From: Adiantum capillus-veneris | Taxonomy: Eukaryota; Streptophyta; Polypodiopsida; Polypodiales; Pteridaceae | Assembly (NCBI GenBank): GCA_014529385.2 | Contig: CM043966.1 | Coordinates: 143,580,711-143,644,710 of the forward strand | Direction: 5' to 3' | Length of the DNA: 64,000 nt | Part shown: one piece after another, positions 25,515 to 35,042 of the stretch | How positions within the stretch are numbered: position 1 is the first letter of the stretch | How the letters are laid out: every line of letters starts with the position of its first letter | Made by a program: the position numbers and the translations under genes | Notes under the pieces: generated by a model | Databases searched by the model: none | What the model was told of the DNA's origin: nothing | The model's input: the letters and a program-made list of their open reading frames with translations, nothing else

Positions 25515-25721
25515 TGATGAGCGCGTGTAGCGCGTACGGAGTGTGTGCAAGAGAGGGGAAGAAGAGATATGGGGAAGGGGGAGATGCACAGGCACCCACT
25601 GTGTGGGTTAGTAGAGAAGAAAGAGAAGAGTCAACTCTACCTCTTTTTCTCCCTATATTGATTAGGTGAGATAAAGTGTACAAGGGTGGTTTCCCACGGC
25701 CACCTGGCCTACACCCCAACA
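25515..25721 (-). repeat. Copia-1 left LTR (3' LTR)
   Basis: It matches the right LTR at 44635-44840 almost base for base (GCGCGTGTAGCGCGTA, then CAAGGGTGGTTTCCCACGG, and the shared end CTACACCCCAACA). The inner neighbour 25722-25733 is, on the minus strand, CAAGTGGGAGGT, the polypurine tract. Confidence 0.95.
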
Positions 25722-25804
25722 ACCTCCCACTTGAAGGTCATGGTGGCCAATAGTGGCATTAGTATAGTTAGTCTATACAAAATTGATGAAGCATTGCCGA
25801 GGCT

Positions 25805-26605
25805 TCATCCTACACCCATAAGTTCTATACAATGTGTAAATCGCTCTGAGGCTAGGCTCTTTGTGAGAGCATCTGCGGGGTTGTCATCAGTGTGAACCTT
25901 GACAAGCTCGATACGCTTGCCAGCCAATGCATCTCGTATGACATGGTATCTGACCTATATGTGTATAATGCCCAAATATCCCACTAGACGAGCCAACCAT
26001 ATGGCTTCCTTGCTGGCGTCAGACACAGCAACATATTCTGCCTCAGTGGTAGATGAAGACGTGCAATCTTGGAGACACGATCTCCAAGAGATAGCTACTC
26101 CAGCAAACATGAACACACAGCCAGATGTGGATCTTCTCCGATCCACGCAACCCACATAATCCGCATCCGTGTAACCTACAATAGATGCATCAGTGTTTCC
26201 GAAGCATAAACACTTGCTAGCTGTACCTTTCAAATATCTGAGGATTTTCTTCACTGCTTCCCAATGCTTCTTGCCACGGTTTGCCATGTACCTACTAACC
26301 ACTCCCACTGCATGTGCAATGTCTGGTCTTGTGGCTACCATAGCGTACATCAAACTGCCAACTGCTGAAGAATATGGTACTTTCGCCATTTCCTCTTTCT
26401 CAGCCACTGTCTTGGGAGATTCTTCCTTGCTAAGTTTGGAGTATGCTTGCATTGGGGTACTCAATGACTTCCCCCCCTGCATACTAAAACGGTGCAAGAC
26501 TTTGTGAATGTACTTTTCTTGAGATAATTCAAGAAGTCCACATTGCTTGTCTCTCTTGATGTGCATACCAAGAAAGTGATTGGCATCTCCCAAATCCTTC
26601 ATGGA
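25805..26605 (-). pseudogene. Copia-1 RNase H and RT end, with internal deletion
   Basis: The block from 26602 reads MKDLGDANHFLGMHI, then KVPYSSAVGSLMYAM, TRPDIAHAVG and GYTDADYVGCVDRRRSTSG, then TTEAEYVAVSDASKEAIWL. These are the RT tail and RNase H of Copia elements with D and E active residues present. After GYLGI the stretch that normally holds the next catalytic Asp (the DSQSA-type block, seen intact in Copia-4) is missing, and the frame resumes beyond a stop with HTDDNPADALTKSLA to a final stop at 25805. A further stop precedes the block at about 26610. Confidence 0.85.
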
Positions 26606-27889
26606 AAACTAAGTGCTTAGCATCTTTTTCAACTGATTGATTTCATCAATGGATTTTCCTGTGATAAGCATATCATCTACATACAAGATAAAGATGATTA
26701 AAGAACCATCGTTCAACCTTTTTGTGTATAAGCAGTGATCCTCTTAACTTCTTATGTAACCCTGAGACTGCATGAATTTGTCGAATTTTTGATACCATTG
26801 CCTTGAACCTTGCTTGAGGCCATAGAGTGCCTTTTTAGGTCTACAAACCAATTCTGTCCTCGTTGGTTTTTGGGTTTCACATACGAATCCCTCTGGTTGT
26901 TTCATGTAGACATCTTCATCTAGATCCCCGTGAAGAAATGTTGTGTTCACATCCATTTGGACAAGTTCCATGTCCTGGATAGCAACCAAGCCAAGCACGG
27001 TGCGAAGTGTAGTCATCTTGACTACTGGAGAGAAAATCTCATCAAAATCCACACCTTTTTGCTGCTTGAAACCCTTGGCAACTAGACGAGCCTTGTATCT
27101 AGGCTCGGGATCTTTCGTTGTATACTTCTTTTTGTATACCCACTTGCAAGGTAAAGCATTTTTGCTTTTTGGTAATTCAACTAAATCCCATGTCTCATTA
27201 GCCACAATCGAATTGTATTCTGATTGCATAGCCTGCTCCCACTTAACGTTATCCTCCATTTGTATAGCTTCTTTGTAGCAGGTTGGCTCTCCACTGTCAG
27301 TGACCAAAATGTGGTGTATACCCGGCTCAAACCTCTCAGGCGCACGTGATACTCTCTCAGAGCGTCTCAGTGCCTGACTGCTGGACTCCGCTCTCTTCGG
27401 AGCAATAGTAGTATCTTGCACTTGAGGAGTGGGTGCAACACTACTGAACTGAGTTGGTTCGGAGGCTACATCCTCAAAACGAACACGTCTGTACTCAACA
27501 TCTTTGATGGGCTTCTTGTGCATTTTTGATTCATTGAAAATCACATGTGAGCTACGAATGACTTTGTTTGATTCTGGGTGCCAGAGACGATATCCCCCCT
27601 CTCCGTTTTCACCATAGCCTATAAAGATGCATTTGTGTGATCTAGGATCTAACTTTCGACGAAGTTCTTTGGGCACATGTGCATATGCTTCACATCCAAA
27701 TACACGTAAATGCTCATAGCTTGGCCTTTTGCCAGTCCATAATTTCTCTAGAATTTTGAAATTCAAAGGAGAACTAGGTGACCTGTTGATGATGTGTACT
27801 GCTGTCAGAACAGCTTCCCCCCAAAACTCTGGAGTAAGCTTCGCCATAGACATCATAGAGACAACTCGTTCTTGAATCGTACGATTCAT
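26606..27889 (-). pseudogene. Copia-1 integrase end and reverse transcriptase (stops)
   Basis: A 381-residue open block (27889-26744) starts in the integrase C-terminal half (MNRTIQERVVSMMSMAKL, then FGCEAYAHVPKELRRKLDP) and continues through the acidic/Ser-rich linker to RT (WDLVELPKSKNALPCKWV, YKARLVAKGFKQQKGVDF, MELVQMDVNTTFLHGDL, KALYGLKQGSRQWYQKF). It ends at a stop at 26744-26746. The catalytic YVDDM box follows at about 26670, still in the element but beyond the stop. The normal NAFLHG has become NTTFLHG. Confidence 0.88.
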
Positions 27890-27973
27890 TCTTTCAGCTA
27901 TCCCATTTTGTGCAGGTGTGTATGGAGCAGTAAACTGCCTCCGAATGCCTCTTCTATTGCAAAAATCCTTGAA

Positions 27974-28249
27974 CTATGTGGAGACGTATTCTCCACCATT
28001 GTCCGTGCGAAAAGCTTTGAGCTTTGTTCCTGATTGGTTCTCAACCATGGCGAAGAATTTTTGGAATGTCGAAAAAACTTCTTCCTTACGCTTAAGGAGA
28101 TACACCCACACCTTTCTGGTAGAATCATCTATGAATGTGAGAAAGTAGCTCACCCCCCCTAGAGTTTTATGTGGCATTGGACCACACAAATCACTATGCA
28201 CCAAGTCTAGAGGTTTGCCTAGTTTCTTATTCAATGGCGAAGATGTCAA
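27974..28249 (-). pseudogene. Copia-1 integrase core (broken)
   Basis: Reads LDLVHSDLCGPMPHKTLGG, YFLTFIDDSTRKVWVY and FRTDNGGEYVST. These are the first and second Asp blocks of the DDE integrase. A stop directly after GGEYVST separates this from the block that carries the catalytic Glu. It follows the pre-integrase zinc-binding block and precedes RT, the Ty1/Copia order. Confidence 0.85.
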
Positions 28250-28255
28250 TCTAGT

Positions 28256-28790
28256 CTATTTTCCATATAGACAATGCTCACACAATGGAAAGTCCGTGTA
28301 ATCTAACACAGGTAAGTAGCCAAAACGCTGAAGTGTTTTCATTCCCTTTTGGCTAATATGCCCTAGTCGGCTATGCCACAACTCAGGAGACGGCAGCTCG
28401 GCAACATAGATAGAGTGTTCGTTGACACTCGAAACAAACAAAGAGTACAGGGATCCGTTTTTATTGCCTTTCATCATGATAAGGTTGTTCTTGCGGATCA
28501 TCTAAGAACGATTACCAAAAACTGTAGTGTAGCCAAGATCATCCAATTGCCCTATAGAAAGTAAGCTTTTCGTAAGCTTGGGCACATGTCTGACATTTTG
28601 CAGCACAAAAGTAGTGCCATTATGCATCTGAAGTTTCACGTCACCAATGCCAATAATGTCAAGCTCATAGGAATCACCAAGCTTGACTATTCCATGCATG
28701 GATGCATAAGAGGAAAACCACTCTCTATGCGGTGTGACATGAAAACTTGCACCAAAATCAAGGATCCAATTCTATGCATAACCCTCATCC
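28256..28790 (-). pseudogene. Copia-1 protease and GAG-pre-integrase
   Basis: The protease block reads WILDFGASFHVTPHREW at about 28705-28760. The catalytic Asp is kept but the usual D-S/T-G-A is D-F-G-A, and a stop lies just before the first W. It continues through VKLGDSYELDIIGIGDVKLQ and VRHVPKLTKSLLSIGQL to a stop at 28502. The next block (28501-28256) is the HHCC pre-integrase region: LWHSRLGHISQKGMKTLQ and then LCEHCLYGK. Confidence 0.85.
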
Positions 28791-28840
28791 CGTGCAACCA
28801 AAGCATCTAGGGTGAGATCTGAAGTGAAAATGAGAACATC

Positions 28841-29812
28841 TCAGGCATATGTTGTTACCTCGGCATGAATCTCTGTGGGAATAATGAGCATCACTGGAGG
28901 AGGAGCATCCTCTACTGCAGTGGTAGGCATGGGAGACTCGACAATGTTGAGCTCCTCAATTTTTACTGTACTTTTGCCTTTGCCAGAATTATCCTTTTGC
29001 ATGTTTTTCTGATCTCTTAGGAAACTGCGACAATCCTTTTTGTAATGACCCTTCTTGTGGCAATAGTAACACTCGACATTTTTGGCATTGTGGTCTCTAC
29101 TTTGGTTCCTGTGTCTGCTAGGACTACGAGGATTCCGCTCTCTACTTTTGCTTTTGTATTTGTTCCTGTCACGGCCTCTTGGCTTTGTTGAACTGCCAGC
29201 CATATACGCATCTCCATGACTAGCATTATCGAGAGATTTACGAGGAATCTCTTTAGTGAGCAACGCATCTATGACAGCATTGAACTCTAACTTTCCATTC
29301 GGAGCTGAATTGCTAATGGTTGTGCAAAAGATATCCCATGAACTGGGTAGAGAGCATAACAAGAAGATAGACTTGAGTTCATCGTCAAACTCCTTAAAGC
29401 CCTGAGAGGTCAGCTGACTGAACAAGGAGTTGAACTCATTTAAATGACTGGAAACTGTGCTACCTTCTTTCATGTTGAGCTTCATAAGCTTTTTCATGAG
29501 AAAAAATTTGTTGGATGCACTTTTGCTCTCCCATGCTAAACATAAGCTATACCAAAGTTCCTTGGTTGTTTTCTTCCCTATGATAGTGAAGAAGACTGAC
29601 TCGACTAGGTGTAGACGTATCGTAGCCATGGCTTTTGCATCCAAAATCTCCCATTGAGCTTGTGTATAATCATCATCCTCTGCGCGCTCTTTCAACGGTT
29701 CTGAGAGGCCTTTGTTTATCAAAACATCTTTCATGCGCTCTTTCGACATGGTGAAGTTGCTGCCATCGAACTTCCGAATGAAATACTCCTCCTTTTCTGA
29801 AGAAGAAGCCAT
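28841..29812 (-). pseudogene. Copia-1 gag, 323 residues open
   Basis: Gag would build the particle and bind RNA. The frame starts MASSSEKEEYFIRKFDGSNF, the usual Copia opening (F-D-G-x-N-F). A UBN2-type capsid region follows (LWYSLCLAWESKSASNKFFL, MKEGSTVSSHLNEFNSLFSQ, LCSLPSSWDIF), then an Arg/Ser-rich stretch and one zinc knuckle CYYCHKKGHYKKDC at about residue 250. This block has no internal stop. It is cut off from protease by a stop at 28841. Gag of Copia-3 at 61.2 kb has the same layout and motifs, so the two elements are related. I mark it as pseudogene because the rest of the polyprotein is broken. Confidence 0.88.
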
Positions 29813-30626
29813 CGCTGATAAGAGGGTTTGAGAGGTGCCAAACTATGGCGAGACGCTGTAGAAATTTGGGCAGAGTAACCTTTGTGTCGGGAGTAAAGTC
29901 TCAACCGAAATAGACTCAAAAGTGCCAACTATGGAAGGCACGACTCACGGGAAGTAAATCCGGCAGAGTCTCCTTTGTATGAGGAGTCAAAACTCAACTC
30001 AAAATGTATATAAATGTGCCAACTGCACTAACTGGGCATCTGTTGCACAAAACCACTGCTATGTGAGTGCCAACTCGGCGTCAAAAGCATAAATAACCAT
30101 CCAGATACATATCCTATGGCGAGGGTACCGTAAAGGGGAACTCCAGCTACCTGTATCACCGAAGGTGTCTCAACATTCAAGCACACCCCAGCTCAAAGAA
30201 AACCTCACGCTATCGACCCTCCAAAAGGCTAATGCAAACACAAATGGACTAGCCACAGTCTCAGAAAGGGCTCTTCCGGTCTGAGTCTCAGAAACGGTCG
30301 GGAAAAAAAAACTGCCAAAATAGCCAAAAATGGCTCCACACGTAGTACAGTGGGCAGTGTCCGCAACTCAATGTACATGAGTAAAATCGCGCTCAAACAA
30401 GCACCAAGAACTGCTGCATGCAGTGAAAGTGATCATTGCGGGGATATCTGCTCTCAAAAGAGCTTAGTAGCACTATGTGTGCTCACAACAAAATACATAT
30501 GTCAACGCATGTGTCCGCAGAGAATCTACTGCCAAATCGCCTGCGAAAGCGTTGTGTCTGGTAACTTGAAGAATCTGTGAGTGAATGGGCTGAAAAACCC
30601 CCCTGTAACCTGTAACCTGCGTGTCG
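29813..30626 (-). other. Copia-1 leader, gag-proximal part
   Basis: Noncoding leader between gag and the Gypsy-2 insertion. Two copies of a motif reading (minus) ACTCTGCC followed by an A/T-rich ATTT stretch occur at 29949-29970 and 29859-29880. The same pair occurs before gag in Copia-3. The last five bases, GTGTC (30627-30631), are the target duplication of Gypsy-2. Confidence 0.6.
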
Positions 30627-30631
30627 GTGTC

Positions 30632-31569
30632 TGTTTGGAGGTGATAACAACATACAAGTGCCCACCTAGCCAAGGCGCCGTTGGGTCAGCCGGCCAAAGT
30701 TTTGATGTGGTCACATTATTTTTCCGATGTTTAATACATCAAACCCTGTAAAAGTCTAATGAAATCGCCTATGTCAAGTCTGAGTCAAAGATGTAATTTT
30801 TCCAATGATGTATGTAAAGGTCCATGAGAAGTTGGCCGCCAGCCACTTTAGAAATCCCTAGGTATATAATACACTAAGGTTAGTGGGAAAGGGGGGATTA
30901 TTTTTGGTGAAGATATGGGACTACTGCGTACGTACATAGAGTTACTTCTTTGCTCCAACTTGTAATCATCGCCATTGTGGCTATGGTAATCCAAATTCAG
31001 TTTTGTTTCCTGCATTGTGTTCCTCTTACTCTGCTCTTCCATTCAAGTGTAAGCATTCAAGATTCGGTGAAGGTTTCAACCGCATCCGTTTAGGCCTTAA
31101 ATCGTTGTTTTGAGTGTTTATATGCGTATTTTATGTTGTTTTGACCCTAGGAGAGGCTTTATGGACCTAAAAACGACCCTTTAGGATCATTCCTTTACTG
31201 TTTTTGCGTACTGTGAGACGAACGATTGCGATCGTTGTACCTTCCCAGAATGCTATGACAGTGATAGGATATGTTCATGATAGTTCCCTGTAGCTTCCCT
31301 TCAAGTTTCGTGCGATTCCGATATGATTTGCATGGTGAACGGGCGTGATGACTGTAGAGCTGTGTATAAGGACATAGACAGATTACTTGGCTTTAGTGCG
31401 TTTGATTTTCTTGTAGAGTTACTAGTTGCATCTCTTCGAGTTCACTTCATTAGGATTGACACCCTAGTGAGCTTCCATGCCTCATCCGAGTCGCTTCCCC
31501 TGTATCGATAATTTTATGTTGATGCTTGAGAGCTATGCTATGGACGTCCGTCGCGGCGACCCGCAAACA
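30632..31569 (+). repeat. Gypsy-2 LTR1 (outer, extra copy)
   Basis: It begins TGTTTGGAGGTGATAACAAC and ends CCGCAAACA, 938 bp. It differs from LTR2 and LTR3 at many shared positions: GAAGATATGGG here against GAAGATAAGGG in both others, GCCATTGTGGCTATGG against GCTTCTGTGGCTACGG, and CATGATAGTTCCC against CCTGATAGTCCCC. A TATA-like TATATAAT lies at 30863-30870. Confidence 0.93.
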
Positions 31570-31570
31570 T

Positions 31571-31588
31571 TGGCGCCGTTGCCGGGGA
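31571..31588 (+). promoter_or_regulatory. Extra 18-nt PBS between LTR1 and LTR2
   Basis: Reads TGGCGCCGTTGCCGGGGA, then passes directly into LTR sequence at TAACAAC. The 18 nt equal the complement of the tRNA-Asp 3' end up to, but not including, position 58, which is normally a modified A that stops reverse transcriptase. Confidence 0.93.
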
Positions 31589-32514
31589 TAACAACATACA
31601 AGTTCCCACCTAGCCAAGGCGCCGTTGGGTCAGCCGGCCAAAGTTTTGATGTGGTCACATTATTTTTCCGATGTTTAATACATCAAACCCTGTAAAAGTC
31701 TAATGACAATCGCCTATGTCAAGTCTCAGTCAAAGATGTAATTTTTCCAATGATGTATGTAAAGGTCCATGAGAAGTTGGCCGCCGGCCACTTTAGAAAG
31801 CCCTAGGTATATAATACACTAAGGTTAGTGGGAAAGGGGAGATCATTTTTTGTGAAGATAAGGGACTACTGCGTTACGTACAGAGAGCTACCTCTTTGCT
31901 CCAACTTGTAATCATCGCTTCTGTGGCTACGGTAATCCAAATTCAGTTTCGTTTCTTGCATTGTGTTCCTCTTACTCTGCTCTTTCATTCAAGTGTAAGC
32001 ATTCAAGATTCGGTGAAGGTTTCAAACGCATCCGTTTAGGCCTTAAATCGCTATTTTGAGTGTTTATATGCGTATTTTATGTTGTTTTGACCCTAGGAGA
32101 GGCTTTAGGGACCTAAAAACGACCCTTTAGGATCATTCGTTTACTGTTTTTGCGTATTGTGGGACGAACGATCGCGATCGTGTACCTCTCCAGAATGCTA
32201 TGACAGTGATAGGATATGTTCCTGATAGTCCCCTGTAGCTTCCCTTCAAGTTTTGTGCGATTCCGATATGATTTGCATGGTGAACGGGCGTGATGACTGT
32301 AGAGCTGTGTAGAAGGACATAGGCAGATTACTTGGCTTTCATGCGTTTGATTTTCTTGTAGAGTTAGTAGTTGCATCTCTTCGAGTTCACTTCATTAGGA
32401 TTGACACCCTAGTGAGTTTCCATGCCTCATCCGAGTCGCTTCCCCTGTATCAATAATTTTATGTTGATGCTTGAGAGCTATGCTATGGACGTCCATCGCG
32501 ACGACCCGCAAACA
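31589..32514 (+). repeat. Gypsy-2 LTR2, lacking its first 13 nt
   Basis: It starts at TAACAACATACAAG, which is position 14 of LTR1 and LTR3, and ends CCGCAAACA. It is closer to LTR3 than to LTR1. Since TGTTTGGAGGTGA is absent, it has no integrase-recognised end of its own. Confidence 0.93.
31808..31815 (+). promoter_or_regulatory. Putative TATA box of Gypsy-2 LTR
   Basis: TATATAAT within AGGTATATAATACACTAAGG is kept in all three LTRs (30863, 31808, 42145). Being about 220 bp into the LTR, it would place U3 before it and R/U5 after it. The start site itself is not determined. Confidence 0.5.
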
Positions 32515-32515
32515 T

Positions 32516-32533
32516 TGGCGCCGTTGCCGGGGA
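32516..32533 (+). promoter_or_regulatory. Gypsy-2 primer-binding site (tRNA-Asp type)
   Basis: TGGCGCCGTTGCCGGGGA follows LTR2 after one T. It matches the 3' end of plant tRNA-Asp over 18 nt, the primer used by Tat/Athila Gypsy elements. Confidence 0.93.
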
Positions 32534-35042
32534 ATGAATCTTAGGTGATGAGTGACCGAGTGCGTATTCAGAGTTTTCTTATTATTCCAAAAGATAATTT
32601 CCATTCCATTTACATTTCAGTGAAGCATCTAGACAGGGGTTTAGTGCTTAGTGAAGTCTAGGGTCGGGGGACTGGCTAGATCTACTCTTGAGAGATATAG
32701 GGAGGTTTGAGTGAGGTTGCTTTAAGCATTTTTTCTCTTCAAATTTCTTTGTATCGATTGAGTACTGATCCATCATCCGTTTTTTATCCTGTTTGTTTTG
32801 TTTGATTCATTTTCTTATGTTCTTTCATTTCTGTACTTAGGAGTAGGATAAGTAAATCACATTCCAGTCACATTTGGGGTAAAAGAGTCGAGAAACCAGA
32901 AAACCATAACTTTGGCAAAAAGGCCATAAGACTCTGAAATTTTGAAAATCTGAACAAACAGAGCTGAAATTGATTCAAATCACAAACAGAGCTGAAATTG
33001 ATTCAAATCACAAAGTGGTAGCACCAAACACTGGGAAACACTTGTCAGAGGGAGTAGACAAAATTTCATCAGATTTGGCCTCTGTACTACGATCGCGATC
33101 GGTGTACCTCATTGTCAGAATTGTACAAGATTTGACATGTGCCTTCCTGATAAGATTCTAAACAAGTTTGTCTAAAGCAACCACACCCAAAAACATAAAA
33201 AATCAAGGAAATCAGGCCACTTGGGTAAAACTAGCCTGACAAACCCAGAAACTGTAAAATCTTGACTTTTGGTGATCCAAATGCAAAAAGACTTGGGGGA
33301 TAGCCTTAAAACATCAGTGTCTACAAGCATGCCAAATTTGGTCCAATTTGGGCTCCAAACTATGATCGCGATCGGTGTACCTCAGTCCCAGATTTTGACC
33401 AGATTTCATCTGTGGGATCCTCAGGTGTATACAAACATAAAAGTCTAAAGGACCTAGGGTCAAAAACCACAAAAAACAGGTTAAAACCACTAAATACAAA
33501 TCCGAGTAAAAAACTGCTAAACTGGCATAAAAATTGACTTTCAGTAGACCAAAACACATCAAAACTGAGAAGAAAGCATACAGAGGGATAGCCTGTACAC
33601 AAGACAATCCCAAATAGCTTTCATTTCCCAAAACAAACATCAAGATCAAGTCAAATTGACAGATTCTGGAAATCAGACACTTCAGACCAAGAAACTGCAA
33701 ATTCTTGACTTTTTTGAGTCCAAATTAAAAAATATTTGGCAGGTGATCTTAAAATAGCCAAGTGAACAAGCTGGTGAAGTTTCATCCAATTTGGGCTCAG
33801 AACTACGATCGCGATCGGTGTACCTCAGCGCCAGATTTTGACCAGACTTTGCCCACACATACACTTAGGTTATATAAGATAGCATGAGTTTTCAAAATTC
33901 AAAAAAGTGACCAAAATAGCCAAAAATAGCTGACAGACAGAAAACCACTGCAGTAGACCAAGATCTGGTGAAAACATGACTTTTTCTTGTCCAAATTCAA
34001 AAAGATTTGGGGAGTAGACTGTACACATCATTGTCTACCATATCCACAAGTTTCATCCAATTTGGGCTCAAAAGTACGATCGCGATCAGTGTACCATACT
34101 GACATTTTGAGTTGAGACTTTTTGAGTAGGTAGCTGATGACTAGACAAACAGCTTTTCCAAAAGAACCAGGGTCAAAAAACCAAAAGACAGTTGTCAAAT
34201 AGGGCAAACATTGATCACTGATCCTTCAGACCAAAATTTTGAGAAAATTCAAGTTTTTGTGATCCAAATGCAAAGTGGGTTTGGGAATAGACTAATCATA
34301 CCCATGTCTATCAACTCCAAACATTTCATCCAATTTGGGCTCCAAACTACAATCGCGATCGGTGTACCCCAGTGACATTTTGGACTGAAAATTTATGAGT
34401 AGGTAGCTGACATCTAGTGCAACATATTTTCCAAAAGGAGCAAGGTCAAAAAAGCAAAAGAAAGTGGTCAAAAGTCCCAGTTACACAATCAGGCCAATAA
34501 CCGCAGAACCACCTGGGATTTGGGTTTTCATTGGTCAAAACATCTCCAAATTCAAAAATACAAAGACACTTGGTATCAAGACATCAAGGGCTAGCTACTG
34601 TGCAAAAATCTTCCAAATCTGTGACATGGGGTCAATGATCGCGATCGGTGTACCTCTACATAGTGGGGGTATCTGACTTCATAAGTTTGTAGACCTACTT
34701 GAGTACATCCCAAATCTCAAGTTTGAGTGAAAAATACCCTCCTGAGACTGTTTTGAGTGCTATTTCAAGTGCAGTTCACTAAAATTGCTTTAATTTTTGA
34801 TAGACAACTCCAAACTGAGTCAGGTATAGCTAGGAAGAAAGCTTGTGGGTTTTAGAGCTGAATTTTTCTAGGTTTCCTAATTCCAAACTTTTAGGGTACC
34901 CAAAACCAATTTCCAGAGACCAAAAAAGTCACAAATTCCTGACTTTTTAGAGACTTGGATCAAGGGCAAAAAGGGATTGTGTGCACTAAGCCAAGGTGTT
35001 CTTATCAAGTACCATCTTGAGAGTATTGAGTGAGGCTTAATC
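32534..35042 (+). repeat. Gypsy-2 leader with palindrome-bearing repeat array
   Basis: No coding sequence is credible here. The core GATCGCGATC or a one-base variant occurs at 33091, 33364, 33807, 34078, 34351 and 34637, each followed by GGTGTACC or AGTGTACC. Steps are 273, 443, 271, 273 and 286 bp. Between cores the units share phrases such as TTTCATCCAATTTGGGCTC just upstream and CCAAATNCAAAAAG-type text, so these are diverged tandem units. Open frames of up to 128 residues on the minus strand here are accidental. Confidence 0.88.

Noticed and set aside
33314-33864. Minus-strand ORFs of 128, 80 and 60 residues in the Gypsy-2 leader
   Set aside because: They fall on the palindrome repeat array and are on the strand opposite to the element. 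No domain.
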